64,000 nucleotides of DNA from an uncultured Prevotellaceae bacterium (GTDB lineage: Bacteria > Bacteroidota > Bacteroidia > Bacteroidales > Bacteroidaceae), in the NCBI GenBank assembly GCA_900318815.1, contig ONMA01000006.1, forward strand, positions 20,519 through 84,518. Reading direction: 5' to 3'. Shown in pieces: positions 40,303-48,912 of this stretch (position 1 is the stretch's first letter; each line of letters starts with the position of its first letter). Below the pieces are notes generated by a model. The model had not been told where the DNA came from. It was given only the letters and a program-made list of their open reading frames with translations, and made no database searches. The position numbers and the translations under genes are program-made.

Positions 40303-40471
40303 AAACTTTCCCACTTTTTTAAAACCACTAATTTCACTAATTAAACGAATTTTTCTATGCAGACCAGCATTTCACGAATGCATCTAAAGATACTAATTAA
40401 TGAAATTTATCCGCATGGTAATTCGTTTAATTAGTGAAATTAGTGGTTAAAAAAGAAAAGGTGGGAAACTT
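40303..40471. repeat. Family C dispersed palindrome, copy C1
   Basis: The left arm AACCACTAATTTCACTAATT with flank AAACTTTCCCAC is matched by the inverted right arm AATTAGTGAAATTAGTGGTT with flank GTGGGAAA. The centre holds a GCATTTCACGAATGC stem. Similar copies are at 52881-53187 (split by a family B element) and 57609-57885. Confidence 0.85.
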
Positions 40472-40489
40472 CAGTAAAACTATTCTCGG

Positions 40490-41722
40490 ATGATGAAAAA
40501 AACGTTTGTTCACATAGCACTCGCTGCTATGCTGTTTGGCGCATGCCAGGAGAAGAAGCAGGCGGAGGTAACCAATCCCAACAATCTCTTCTCGACATTG
40601 CTCGACAAGAGCGAAGCCGAAGTGCAGGCCCGCATCGACAGCCTGTGGACCCACTTCTTCACGCCCAGCGATGTCAGCCTGTATGATGCTGATGGCGAGA
40701 CGACCGTCTATTATGAGGTGGGCGACTCGATGGGCATTATCGTAGATACGGGCAGCAACGACGTGCGCACGGAAGGCATGTCGTATGGCATGATGATCAG
40801 TGTGCAGCTCGACAAGCGCGAGGTGTTCGACAGGCTCTGGCGATGGACCAAGACCTACATGGCCTATCCTGCCGACAGTCCCTGGGACGGCTACTTCTGC
40901 TGGCAGTGCGAGCTTGACGGCACGCAGATAGGGCAGAGCAATGCCTCTGACGGCGAGATCTATTTCGTTACGGCACTCTTCCTTGCTGCCGAGAAATGGG
41001 GCGACCCGCAGTATGCTGCTGATGCCAACGAGATCCTGCACAAGGTGACCTCGAAGGACGGGAAGGCAACGGGTGTCTATAACCTCTACGACGACTCTAC
41101 CCGCCTCATCACCTTTGTGCCCAACGAGGAAGTCCACTGGTACAGCGATCCTTCCTATTGCCTGCCTGCCTTCCTCGAACTCTGGGCCGAGAAGGCCGAC
41201 GCGAAGAACAATTTCTGGCGTGAGGCTGCCAACAAGGCTCGCTGGCTCCTCCAGGCTTCGCAAGACACTGTGACGGGGCTTTATCCCGATTACTGCCTCT
41301 TCGACGGCAAGGCCTATCGTCGCCCGCATTTCCCCTACAATACCGACCGCTACCAGTACGATGCCATCCGCTGTCCGATGAACGTAGGCATGGACTATTA
41401 TCTCACGGGAAAGGCCAAGGACTCGCAGCGCGTGATGATGCGCCGTCTGCTCCAGTTCTTCCAGCGTGACGGTTTCCGTTTCGGGCAGTTCAACCTCGAT
41501 GGCTCAGACCCTGCTGACAGCTACACCGTGGGTATGGCAGGTGCCAATGCCGTAGGGGCCTTCGCCCTGGCCGACAGCGACATCGAGGCCGACCGTGCCC
41601 TGGCCCGCGAATACGTCCAGCGGCTTTGGGATGTGGAGCCTCCCACGGGCAAGTGGCGCTATTATGTGGGCATGGTCTATTTCCTCTCCATGCTCCACGT
41701 GTCTGGCAACTTCACCCTCTAA
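40490..41722 (+). CDS. Glycoside hydrolase family 8 lipoprotein, reducing-end xylose-releasing exo-oligoxylanase type
   Basis: 410 residues with a lipoprotein signal (lipobox LFGAC, Cys at about 20). The GH8 acid is E95 in DVRTEGMSYGMM, and D154 in ASDGEIYF is the conserved substrate-binding Asp. The length, the PYNTDRYQYDAIRCPMNVGMDYYL segment and the (alpha/alpha)6 pattern fit Rex-type enzymes that remove xylose from the reducing end of xylo-oligosaccharides. Another GH8 activity is possible. Start may be the second Met (40493). No xylan cluster surrounds it. Confidence 0.87.
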   Translation: MMKKTFVHIALAAMLFGACQEKKQAEVTNPNNLFSTLLDKSEAEVQARIDSLWTHFFTPSDVSLYDADGETTVYYEVGDSMGIIVDTGSNDVRTEGMSYGMMISVQLDKREVFDRLWRWTKTYMAYPADSPWDGYFCWQCELDGTQIGQSNASDGEIYFVTALFLAAEKWGDPQYAADANEILHKVTSKDGKATGVYNLYDDSTRLITFVPNEEVHWYSDPSYCLPAFLELWAEKADAKNNFWREAANKARWLLQASQDTVTGLYPDYCLFDGKAYRRPHFPYNTDRYQYDAIRCPMNVGMDYYLTGKAKDSQRVMMRRLLQFFQRDGFRFGQFNLDGSDPADSYTVGMAGANAVGAFALADSDIEADRALAREYVQRLWDVEPPTGKWRYYVGMVYFLSMLHVSGNFTL

Positions 41723-42092
41723 CATAGCTTCATGCTAAGTAATTGTCTAACAATAGTTGGTATGATTTATGCGCTTCGCGCCTTTAAGAAAAACATCATA
41801 AAACAAGAAAAACAAGAAAAAACAATGATGGTTTTATTTTGTTCTTGGGGTTTTATTTTGTTTTATTAAGCCGCTTGCGGATCTTTTTCCCGCTTGAAAT
41901 AAGAGTACGGAGGAACGAGGGTACGGGGAGACCCTCGTTCCTCCGTAAAACATGATGGCATAGGCTATACCCCGCGCAATCTCCAGAATTTGGAAGCGTT
42001 TTTCCTTTCATCTTGAAAAAACAGCGCGTTTGTTTTGTTCTGCCCCTGATTTTTCGTAATTTTGCAATCGAATTATAAATGTTACGCAGAAA
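41723..42092. other. Intergenic region with family D and E repeats
   Basis: Contains a family D element (41766-41888) and a short family E block (41904-41950, GAACGAGGGTACGGGGAG facing CCCTCGTTCCTCCGTA). A TAATTTTG -7 box (around 42057) precedes holA. No gene. Confidence 0.6.
41766..41888. repeat. Family D repeat, copy D1
   Basis: Begins TTTATGCGCTTCGCGCC and ends CCGCTTGCGGATC, with an A-rich/T-rich imperfect palindrome between (CAATGATGGTTTTATTTTG). Two tandem copies lie at 62097-62348. Confidence 0.8.
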
Positions 42093-43121
42093 ATGGCAGA
42101 GACAAAGGCTGTGACCTACGATAGTATTATGCGGGAACTGGTGGACGGCAAGTATCGTCCCGTCTACTACCTGCAAGGCGAGGAGTCGTACTACATCGAC
42201 AAGATTAGCGACTACATTGCCGAGCACGCCCTGGCACCCGAGGAGCGCGACTTCAATCAGACGATTATGTTCGGTTCGGACGTGACGGCCTCACAGGTGG
42301 TCGATGCCGCCCGGCGCTATCCCATGATGGCCGAGCGGCAGGTGGTCATCGTGAAGGAGGCCCAGAACATCAAGCAGACCGATGCGCTGGAGAAGTACAT
42401 GAAGAAGCCGTTGGGGAGTACCGTGCTGGTGATGTGCCACAAGAACGGCAAGATTGACGGACGCAAGCGAGAGTATGTGAAGGCCATCCAGCAGGCTGGT
42501 ATCCTCTTCGAAAGTGCAAAGCTCAAGGACAGGGAGCTGCCCGCGTTCATTGAGAATTACCTCAAGAAAAAGGAGGTGAGCATTGACCCGAAGTCGACCC
42601 AGCTCATTGCCGATGCCATCGGTGCAGACCTGAGCCGACTGACCAGCGAGCTTGATAAGGTACTCCTGTCGCTCCCCGAAAACGATAGGCGAGTGACCCC
42701 CCAGGTGGTCGAGGATCAGATAGGCGTGAGCAAGGATTTCAATGGCTTCGAACTGCGTGATGCCATCGTCAATCGCAACGTTTTCAAGGCAAATCAGATT
42801 ATCAATTATTTTGACAAGAATCCGAAGGCGGGCAGCATCTACTCATTTCTCCCAATGCTCTTCAATTATTTCCAGAACTTGATGATTGCGTATTATTGCC
42901 CCAAAAGACAGAGTCAGGAGGCCGTGGCGCAGTGGTTGGAACTGCGATCGCCGTGGGCTGCGAAAGACTACATGACGGGCATGAGAAACTACACGGGAAT
43001 GAAAACGATGCAGATTATTTCGAAAATGAGAGAGATTGATGCCAAGAGCAAGGGCCTTGACAACCCCAATACGCCCGCTGGAGAGCTGATGAAAGAACTC
43101 ATTTTTTTCATTTTGCATTGA
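42093..43121 (+). CDS. holA: DNA polymerase III subunit delta
   Basis: 342 residues. The N-terminal RPVYYLQGEESYYIDKISDYI is the degenerate P-loop region of HolA, and the later LIADAIGADLSRLTSELDKV and GFELRDAIVNRN are the family signatures of domains II and III. It is the clamp-loader wrench that opens the beta sliding clamp. A terminator follows 31 bp after the stop. Confidence 0.94.
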   Translation: MAETKAVTYDSIMRELVDGKYRPVYYLQGEESYYIDKISDYIAEHALAPEERDFNQTIMFGSDVTASQVVDAARRYPMMAERQVVIVKEAQNIKQTDALEKYMKKPLGSTVLVMCHKNGKIDGRKREYVKAIQQAGILFESAKLKDRELPAFIENYLKKKEVSIDPKSTQLIADAIGADLSRLTSELDKVLLSLPENDRRVTPQVVEDQIGVSKDFNGFELRDAIVNRNVFKANQIINYFDKNPKAGSIYSFLPMLFNYFQNLMIAYYCPKRQSQEAVAQWLELRSPWAAKDYMTGMRNYTGMKTMQIISKMREIDAKSKGLDNPNTPAGELMKELIFFILH

Positions 43122-43152
43122 TTTCTGCTCTTTCCCGATTCCAGAATCTTAC

Positions 43153-43185
43153 AAAAAAGCACTCTTTGTGGAGTGCTTTTTTTTA
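43153..43185 (+). terminator. Intrinsic terminator after holA
   Basis: AAAAAAGCACTC-TTTGTG-GAGTGCTTTTTTTT: stem GCACTC / GAGTGC extended by A-T pairs, with a T8 tail. Likely works in both directions. Confidence 0.9.
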
Positions 43186-43809
43186 GCTAACTACTCATAG
43201 AATCAGGGGGTTCGGAGCAAATGACCCCCTCCAAAACTCGCGTATTTCTATTTGCCCGACCGCTCGTCCAGAATTTTCGAGTATTGCCGATTTTGTGATT
43301 TTTCAGCTTCTCTAAATTCGTCATTAACGTTTGTTTTGATTCAATAATGTGAAATTCGATAATTTAAAAATTTGAATCCCGCAAACAAATACGCAATTTT
43401 AAATATTAAATCATCGGTTTAATATTGTAAATCAAAAGATTTAAATAAGAAAATTAAAATGTAAATTCGCGGATTCAATATATTGAATTTATAAATATAC
43501 AATCACTTAATTCTCTTATATAATACTAAAACTCAGATATTTACATGTTTTTAATCACAAAAACAGCAGATTTATGCAGTCTCTTTTCCCCATATATCGT
43601 ATATTACTTATTATCGCGTTTAATAGTTTGAAAATAGCTGGATGATACCCAGTTATTTAGCCGATAACCTTTAATAAAGCCTTTGTCAACCTTTAATCAT
43701 GTAAATTCAGCTTTGTAATTGTGAACACCGAAAATGCTTTCCTCTAAATTCTGATTTACAAATTTAAAACAATAAATGTAAAGTTTAAAAATATAAAATT
43801 CTTTTCATA
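43186..43809. other. AT-rich intergenic region, about 620 bp
   Basis: Very AT-rich from 43310 onward (long runs of A/T with scattered single G/C). No gene, no clear DnaA-box cluster and no long repeat. It ends in the promoter for the XRE gene. Confidence 0.5.
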
Positions 43810-43844
43810 TTTGTTGTATAGTCCAAATTTTTGGTTTACCTTTG
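43810..43844 (+). promoter_or_regulatory. Promoter of the XRE gene at 43897
   Basis: TTTG (43810-43813) and TACCTTTG (43837-43844) are 23 bp apart, within the Bacteroidetes -33/-7 range; the start codon is 53 bp downstream. Confidence 0.7.
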
Positions 43845-43896
43845 TAAACTGAAAGAAAAACGGCCTCTTAGGGCCCAAATCACGACTGATTAGTAA

Positions 43897-44406
43897 ATGA
43901 AGGACAGAATTAAAAAACTCATGGAGTCTCAGCACATGACTCAGCAGGTGTTTGCCGACTTCCTTGGAATGGCTCCAGCCACCCTCAGTGGCATCTTTAA
44001 CGATCGCACCCGGCCTACCCTAAATGTGGTAGAAGCCATCAAGAAAAAATTTCCTGACATCAGTACCGACTGGCTAATGTTTGGGAAAGAACCGATGTAC
44101 GTAGCCGACACTACTGCCACTACTACCTTGGAAGCGGCACCTGCCCGCAGCTCGAACGGCGCGGCCAATGGTTCGCCTGTCGGCATGTCGGTGCGTGAGA
44201 CCATGCTCGACTTCGGACAGTCGTCTTCCCCCACTCCTCAAAACGTGCGTCAGCCGTCGCCTAATTATAATGGTGTAAGAAGCACACACCCAGAATACGT
44301 TCGTGAGGAAATCAAATATATTGACAAACCGCAGCGTCGCGTCACCGAGATTCGTGTCTATTATGATGACCAGACCTGGGAGAGTTTTGTGCCCTCGAAG
44401 AAGTAG
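43897..44406 (+). CDS. XRE-family regulator with C-terminal conserved tail
   Basis: 169 residues. Residues 1-65 are a Cro/C1-type helix-turn-helix (QQVFADFLGMAPATLSGIFN) ending in the segment ISTDWLMFGKEPMY. Then comes a Ser/Pro/Asn-rich linker (about 75-130) and a conserved short end (KPQRRVTEIRVYYDDQTWESF). This layout recurs in Bacteroidales housekeeping regulators. The ligand is unknown. It is monocistronic between a promoter and a small terminator. Confidence 0.88.
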   Translation: MKDRIKKLMESQHMTQQVFADFLGMAPATLSGIFNDRTRPTLNVVEAIKKKFPDISTDWLMFGKEPMYVADTTATTTLEAAPARSSNGAANGSPVGMSVRETMLDFGQSSSPTPQNVRQPSPNYNGVRSTHPEYVREEIKYIDKPQRRVTEIRVYYDDQTWESFVPSKK

Positions 44407-44483
44407 ATTTTGATTTGTCCTTATCTATAACCTACACCCTGACAATAGTCTTTCAGAGTGGAAAAGATATCATCTCATAAAGT

Positions 44484-44565
44484 AAAACAAGTTGTTTTGC
44501 TATCACAAAGATAGCTTTTTCGATGGCAAAAGATGGTTTATTGATAACCAAAACAAGTTGTTTTG
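44484..44565. repeat. Two palindromes AAAACAAGTTGTTTT, 66 bp apart
   Basis: Copies at 44484-44498 and 44549-44565 (the second flanked by C and G). They lie downstream of the XRE gene with a terminator hairpin between them. They could be operators for a small RNA or leftover repeat arms. Confidence 0.55.
44499..44520 (+). terminator. Small intrinsic terminator after the XRE gene
   Basis: GCTATC-ACAAA-GATAGC followed by TTTTT, about 90 bp after the XRE stop. Confidence 0.65.
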
Positions 44566-44808
44566 CTGTGAGTGATAGTAGTGACAGGTAAAAAAGAAGT
44601 GTCACTTGACATAACCAACTGACAATAAATAGATTACATCTAAAAGTGACAGATTCCTCAAAAATGAGCAAAAAGAAAAACTAAAGAGGGTGGGTAATCA
44701 TTAACCACAACGGATTTCTTGCGTCCCGATGGTAGCAAGCGACCAGAGGTCGAGCGCACGGATTAATATAACATAAGCCCGTTTCAGGGGGGAAGTGTCG
44801 CTTCCGTT

Positions 44809-44831
44809 CAGCCGAATTTGCAATTCGGCTG
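44809..44831. repeat. REP palindrome left of the RAYT gene
   Basis: CAGCCGAATT-TGC-AATTCGGCTG: a perfect 10-bp stem with a 3-base loop. It lies downstream of the RAYT gene in inverted orientation relative to the two copies on the other side; adjacent sequence (GGAGTATAAG) matches their flank. Confidence 0.85.
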
Positions 44832-44875
44832 CATGGAGTATAAGCATTTTTAATGCGCCTATGAAAAATACCGCT

Positions 44876-45415
44876 TTAGAAGCGCAGGACTTCCATGTCC
44901 AACAGCCCCCGCTCGCCCGCATAGTCACGTGCCGAGCTGTACAGATAGTCCTCTGCCCGCTCCACAATCTCTGCCCGCACGGGATTCTGATGGATGTAGT
45001 TCACCTTCTGCCACAGGAACTCCGCCGTGTAAATCTCCTCAACGTGGTTGCCCTCCTGCCAGAAGCGGTAGTTCGTGATTCGGCGGTCGTTGGCTCCTGC
45101 GAATCGGAACCGATCAAGCATCCACACGCGGCGGCTCTCGTGTTCGTCCTCCTCCAGCGCCTTGAGAATCTTCTTGTTCGTAAACTTCTTGAAGTCGCGC
45201 AGGATGTCGCCTACCGTCTGACTGCCCTCTGCTGAGACCACCATGTGCAGGTGGTTCGTCATCAGCACCCAGGCATAAATCCTCAGCCCCTTCTGCCGCT
45301 GGCAGTAGTCGAGCGACTCCACGACGACGTGACGGTACGCCGGGCGCGAAAAGATGTCCACCCAGTCGATGACCGTTGAGGTGGTGAAGTAAAGGGTTGT
45401 GGTGAGGTGAGTCAT
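44876..45415 (-). CDS. REP-associated tyrosine transposase (RAYT, IS200/IS605-like Y1 family)
   Basis: 179 residues. The HUH motif is in AWVLMTNHLHMVVS (His-x-His), and the nucleophile tyrosine is in the C-terminal segment EEIYTAEFLWQKVNYIHQNPVRAE. LRDFKKFTNKKI and RFRFAGAND are further signatures of the Y1_Tnp/REP subgroup. It is expected to nick and move single-stranded REP palindromes. One matching palindrome lies beyond its stop and two beyond its start, all with perfect 10-bp stems. The catalytic residues appear intact. Confidence 0.9.
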   Translation of the reverse strand: MTHLTTTLYFTTSTVIDWVDIFSRPAYRHVVVESLDYCQRQKGLRIYAWVLMTNHLHMVVSAEGSQTVGDILRDFKKFTNKKILKALEEDEHESRRVWMLDRFRFAGANDRRITNYRFWQEGNHVEEIYTAEFLWQKVNYIHQNPVRAEIVERAEDYLYSSARDYAGERGLLDMEVLRF

Positions 45416-45424
45416 TGGTTTAGC

Positions 45425-45475
45425 GAATTACAAATTCTTATACTCATGGCAGGCGAATTGCAAATTCGCCTGAAC
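45425..45475. repeat. REP palindrome right of the RAYT gene, copy 1
   Basis: The perfect stem CAGGCGAATT-GCA-AATTCGCCTG (45450-45472) preceded by GAATTACAAATTCTTATACTCA. The same 48-bp block recurs at 46063-46113. Confidence 0.88.
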
Positions 45476-45516
45476 AAAAGAGTTTAACTTCAACATTCTT
45501 TTTACTCTAATAAAAA

Positions 45517-46014
45517 CTACAGGTTGGTCTTTGCCGCTGCGATGATTTCCTGCATCCTTTCGACATTCGTTCTCTGTAATTGGACTGTGATGTCCTCGCC
45601 ATCGTCCGTATAGGTCATGTACAATGTGTTGCCGCTTATCTTAAACTTCAGAACTTCTGTGTCGAACTCGTCGGATGATTTCTCGTCGAAGTTCGTTGTT
45701 TGTGTCACTACGTCATTTTCAATCGACCACCTGCCATTCTCGGATAGTTCGATGCTGGTCTCGTTGTTCTTGGTGTCGGTGATAACATCTGCTTCAACGA
45801 ATGCACCGCCCTCCTTGTACCACATATAGGCGACTGCTTCTGTATTTGGGATGGGGGCATCGTTGTAATAGATTGGTCGTGGCTCACTTACCCAAACGCC
45901 CATGATGGAGGGCTCTTCGCTGGGGGTGTTGTCGTCGTTGTCACTGCATGATACAACCGTCAGGCATGCTATTGCTATGACGGTAAGGAATAATCTGCTA
46001 AAAAAGTTGTTCAT
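45517..46014 (-). CDS. Small lipoprotein, lipocalin-like
   Basis: 165 residues with a lipoprotein signal (TVVSC, Cys at about 23) and an acidic linker (SDNDDNTPSEEP). The remainder (IMGVWVSEP, ENGRWSIENDVVTQTT, LKFKISGNTLYMTYTDDG) has the alternating strands of the lipocalin-like domains common in Bacteroidetes lipoproteins. Function unknown. It sits between two copies of the RAYT-associated repeat, so it may have been moved or be a cargo by position only. Confidence 0.75.
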   Translation of the reverse strand: MNNFFSRLFLTVIAIACLTVVSCSDNDDNTPSEEPSIMGVWVSEPRPIYYNDAPIPNTEAVAYMWYKEGGAFVEADVITDTKNNETSIELSENGRWSIENDVVTQTTNFDEKSSDEFDTEVLKFKISGNTLYMTYTDDGEDITVQLQRTNVERMQEIIAAAKTNL

Positions 46015-46062
46015 AATGATATTATAAAATTATTGTTAATTCTGAAGAAAGCGGCTTTTTAG

Positions 46063-46113
46063 GAATTACAAATTCTTATACTCACAACAGGCGAATTGCA
46101 AATTCGCCTGAAC
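46063..46113. repeat. REP palindrome right of the RAYT gene, copy 2
   Basis: The same block as at 45425-45475; the palindrome CAGGCGAATT-GCA-AATTCGCCTG is at 46088-46110. It lies upstream of the lipoprotein gene. Confidence 0.88.
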
Positions 46114-46186
46114 GGCAGTCAACGCTTCCTTATGTCGTTCTATGTCTGTCGGTCTATCCGCTCATATCATTGTTCGTTGTCGTTAA

Positions 46187-46364
46187 TTACTGCGCCACGA
46201 AGTCCAGCGCATTGCGCTTGATGACGAGCGGGTAGCGCTCGGGGTGGCGCAGGCTGTCGATTTCGAGGTCTACGTCAAGGTCAGGCCAGGCGATAGCCTC
46301 GGGACCTGACATCTGCACGTTCAGTACGCTACGGATGGGCGCGTCCTGCACATATACTTTCCTG
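46187..46364 (-). pseudogene. Short decayed coding remnant, unrecognised
   Basis: On the minus strand a frame ending at 46187 reads SGPEAIAWPDLDVDLEIDSL and then RHPERYPLVIKRNA. Upstream the sensible reading (VYVQDAPIRSVL) is in another frame, so a one-base frameshift near 46319 separates the two parts. The WPDLDVDL segment recalls the end of DUF2442-type small proteins, but this is weak. The region is GC-richer than its surroundings, which suggests coding ancestry. Confidence 0.35.
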
Positions 46365-46470
46365 TTTTGCTTGTTTGCGGCGACAAAGTTACAAAGAATT
46401 TTTGATATTATACTACTCGTTTTGTTGTTTAGCTATGAAATAACTACAAATTATTCATAAATTATTTCGA

Positions 46471-46505
46471 TTTGAACAGAACATGAAATTATTTTTGTAC
46501 CTTTG
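46471..46505 (+). promoter_or_regulatory. Promoter of the antitoxin/PIN pair
   Basis: TTTG (46471-46474) followed after 23 bp by TACCTTTG (46498-46505), 30 bp before the antitoxin start. Confidence 0.7.
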
Positions 46506-46534
46506 TCCCGTGAAACCGATAAACGACTACGATT

Positions 46535-46813
46535 ATGACAGCATTAGCACAACGAATAACAGAGACCCCGATGGCTCCATATATCGGGTTGATGCGGGGC
46601 ATGACCCGACAGGACATAGACATTGTCGTGACGTTCCTTAACGAAGTAAAGAAGGATGCAGAGGAGTCCAAGCCGAAGAGCAACGAGGAAATCATCCGCG
46701 AGAAGTACAAGAACCTGCGTATCTCGCCAAGGGTGAAAGCGTTGGTAGATGGCCTTTCGCTTAGCAAGGAGGAAGTTGATGACGAACGTACAAAATACAT
46801 GTTAGGAATATGA
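46535..46813 (+). CDS. Antitoxin of a VapBC-like pair
   Basis: A 92-residue protein: an N-terminal segment (MTALAQRITETPMAPYIGLM), a helix (RQDIDIVVTFLNEVKKDAEE) and a charged C-terminal part (IREKYKNLRISPRVKALVDGL). Such proteins precede PIN-domain toxins in Bacteroidetes, and the next gene, overlapping by four bases (ATGA), is a PIN domain. It presumably bound and neutralised the toxin and autoregulated the promoter. No standard DNA-binding fold is obvious. Confidence 0.75.
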   Translation: MTALAQRITETPMAPYIGLMRGMTRQDIDIVVTFLNEVKKDAEESKPKSNEEIIREKYKNLRISPRVKALVDGLSLSKEEVDDERTKYMLGI

Positions 46814-47130
46814 TGAAGGTTTTTCTTGACACCAACATTCTACTCGACTACGTTGACCATCGTGAAAAGCGCATTTATGCCAAATTGATTCTCGCTATGG
46901 CCGACGAAGGTCTTATCAGCCTGTTCGCTTCTTATCTCTCATACGCTAACATGGGCTATATACTGCGAAAACGCACACAAGAAGAACGCTATCGTCTGAT
47001 TAAAGAAGCCAGAGCCATGGCATCTGTTCTTCCCTGCGATGCCGCTCAGTTGGATGCAGGCATGGCAACTGAGGTTAAAGACTACGAAGATATGCTGCAC
47101 TTTGTGCTATACAAACGAAATAGCTATTGA
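46810..47130 (+). pseudogene. VapC-like PIN-domain toxin, C-terminus lost
   Basis: 106 residues with the PIN start VFLDTNILLDYVDHRE and the middle segment LFASYLSYANMGYILRKRTQEERY, then VKDYEDMLHF, where the third acidic site lies. Family members continue about 30 residues further with a (C)A...CD.IVT.N..DF segment that supplies the last acidic residue. Here the frame ends in VLYKRNSY. An alternative frame (from about 47101) reads LCAIQTK, the expected continuation, and then stops. The toxin therefore appears frameshifted and cut short just before pyrK and is probably inactive. Confidence 0.7.
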
Positions 47131-47147
47131 GATATAATCGAGAAAGA

Positions 47148-47996
47148 ATGAAGAAATATGTTTTAGACCTGACCGTGAAGTCGGTGGAGCGGTTGCATGA
47201 GCGGTATGTGCTCATTAAGCTGACCGACGAAAAGCCGCTGCCGCAGATGCTTCCGGGACAGTTTGTTGAGGTACTGGTTGGCGGGTCGCCGACAACATTC
47301 CTGCGACGCCCCATCTCTATTAACTTTGTGGATAAGGAGCAGAACGAGCTGTGGCTGCTGGTGGCTACCGTGGGCGACGGCACGCGATGGATGGCACAGT
47401 TGCAGGTGGGCGACAGGCTGAACTGCATGCTGCCGCTGGGCAACGGGTTTAGTGTCGACCGTTCAGCAGACGCTGAGGGAGGACCTTGCGACGATGCTAA
47501 TAAGGTTCTGTTAGTGGGTGGCGGCGTAGGCGTGGCCCCATTGCTCTATTTGGGCAAGTGCTATCAGGACAAGGGGATAGACGTTACCTTTCTATTAGGC
47601 GCGCGCACACGAGCCGACCTGCTGTTGCTCGACGAGTTCCGCAAGTACGGTCGTGTCTTAGTGACTACCGAGGATGGTTCTGACGGCGAGAAAGGCTTCT
47701 TGACCAACCACTCCGTGTTGCAGCAGGAGCATTTCGGCCTGATACAATGCTGCGGCCCCACGCCGATGATGAAGGCCGTGGCTCGCTATGCCCGAGAGAA
47801 AGGGATGGCCTGCGAGGTGTCGTTGGAGAACCTGATGGCCTGTGGCTTAGGTGCCTGCCTGTGTTGCGTTGAAAAGGTAAAGAAGGAGTGCAAGGACGTG
47901 GACGATAGTCCTGTGGCCGAGGCTTCTGCCACCAATGTGTGTGTATGTAAGGAAGGACCTGTATTTAATATAGAAAGGTTATTATGGCAAAATTAG
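47148..47996 (+). CDS. pyrK: Dihydroorotate dehydrogenase B, electron transfer subunit
   Basis: 282 residues from the ATG at 47148. An upstream TTG at 47127 stays in frame but adds residues unlike the family. FAD-binding motif [13 protein letters not shown](P)-region [17 protein letters not shown], and the [2Fe-2S] cysteines in [16 protein letters not shown] and [11 protein letters not shown]. It passes electrons from PyrD to NAD+ in pyrimidine synthesis. Its end overlaps pyrD by 13 bases, so the two are co-translated. Confidence 0.95.
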   Translation: MKKYVLDLTVKSVERLHERYVLIKLTDEKPLPQMLPGQFVEVLVGGSPTTFLRRPISINFVDKEQNELWLLVATVGDGTRWMAQLQVGDRLNCMLPLGNGFSVDRSADAEGGPCDDANKVLLVGGGVGVAPLLYLGKCYQDKGIDVTFLLGARTRADLLLLDEFRKYGRVLVTTEDGSDGEKGFLTNHSVLQQEHFGLIQCCGPTPMMKAVARYAREKGMACEVSLENLMACGLGACLCCVEKVKKECKDVDDSPVAEASATNVCVCKEGPVFNIERLLWQN

Positions 47997-48892
47997 ACGT
48001 ACAGATAAAGGATTTGCGACTAAAGAATCCCGTGATGACCGCCTCGGGCACGTTTGGCTACGGACTGGAGTTCCAGGACTTCGTTCCCCTCTCAGAGATT
48101 GGCGGCATCATCGTGAAGGGCACCACCCTGCATCCCCGCGAGGGCAACGACTATCCCCGCATGGCCGAGACGGCGATGGGCATGCTGAACTGCGTGGGCC
48201 TGCAGAACAAGGGCGTGGACTATTTCTGCCATCATATCTATCCCCAGTTGCTTCCCACGGGAGGCACGTATATCGTCAATGTGAGCGGTTCGTCGCCCGA
48301 GGACTATGCCGAGTGTGCTGCCCGCGTCGATGCCTTAGAAGGGATTCCCGCCATCGAGCTGAACATCTCCTGCCCCAACGTCCGCGACGGCGGCATGGCC
48401 TTCGGCGTGACCTGTGCCGGTGCCGAGAGCGTGGTGAGGGTAGTCCGTGAGCGTTACCACAAGACGCTCATCGTGAAGCTCTCGCCCAACGTGACCAATA
48501 TCGCCGAGATTGCCCGTGCCGTGGAGGCTGCCGGGGCAGATAGTGTGTCGCTCATCAACACGCTCATGGGCATGGCCGTCGATATCGAGAAGCGCAAGAA
48601 GGTGCTTTCCATCGGCACGGGCGGACTCAGCGGCCCCTGCGTGAAGCCCGTTGCCCTGCGCATGGTCTATCAGGTGGCCAAGGCCGTGAAGATTCCCGTC
48701 ATTGGCCTGGGCGGCATTATGACAGCCGAAGATGCACTGGAGTTCCTGATGTGCGGAGCTACGGCCATCGAGATTGGTACGGCCAACTTCATTGATCCTG
48801 CTGTGACGATGAAGGTGCGCGACGGCATCAACGACTGGCTCGACCGTCATGGCGTGGCCGACGTACACGAGATTATCGGAGCAATCAACTAA
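47984..48892 (+). CDS. pyrD: Dihydroorotate dehydrogenase B (NAD+-type), catalytic subunit
   Basis: 302 residues, class 1B: FMN-binding TIM barrel with [12 protein letters not shown], the catalytic cysteine in [12 protein letters not shown], and C-terminal phosphate motifs [18 protein letters not shown] and [12 protein letters not shown]. It oxidises dihydroorotate to orotate. Overlap with pyrK supports a PyrDK complex. The next gene, 20 bp after the stop, is a large secreted protein and may be read from the same transcript. Confidence 0.96.
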   Translation: MAKLDVQIKDLRLKNPVMTASGTFGYGLEFQDFVPLSEIGGIIVKGTTLHPREGNDYPRMAETAMGMLNCVGLQNKGVDYFCHHIYPQLLPTGGTYIVNVSGSSPEDYAECAARVDALEGIPAIELNISCPNVRDGGMAFGVTCAGAESVVRVVRERYHKTLIVKLSPNVTNIAEIARAVEAAGADSVSLINTLMGMAVDIEKRKKVLSIGTGGLSGPCVKPVALRMVYQVAKAVKIPVIGLGGIMTAEDALEFLMCGATAIEIGTANFIDPAVTMKVRDGINDWLDRHGVADVHEIIGAIN

Positions 48893-48912
48893 TCTACTAA
48901 CATACTACAAGC

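Noticed and set aside
43310-43860. Replication origin in the AT-rich region
   Set aside because: No cluster of DnaA boxes and no dnaA, dnaN or similar gene nearby; AT-richness alone is not enough.
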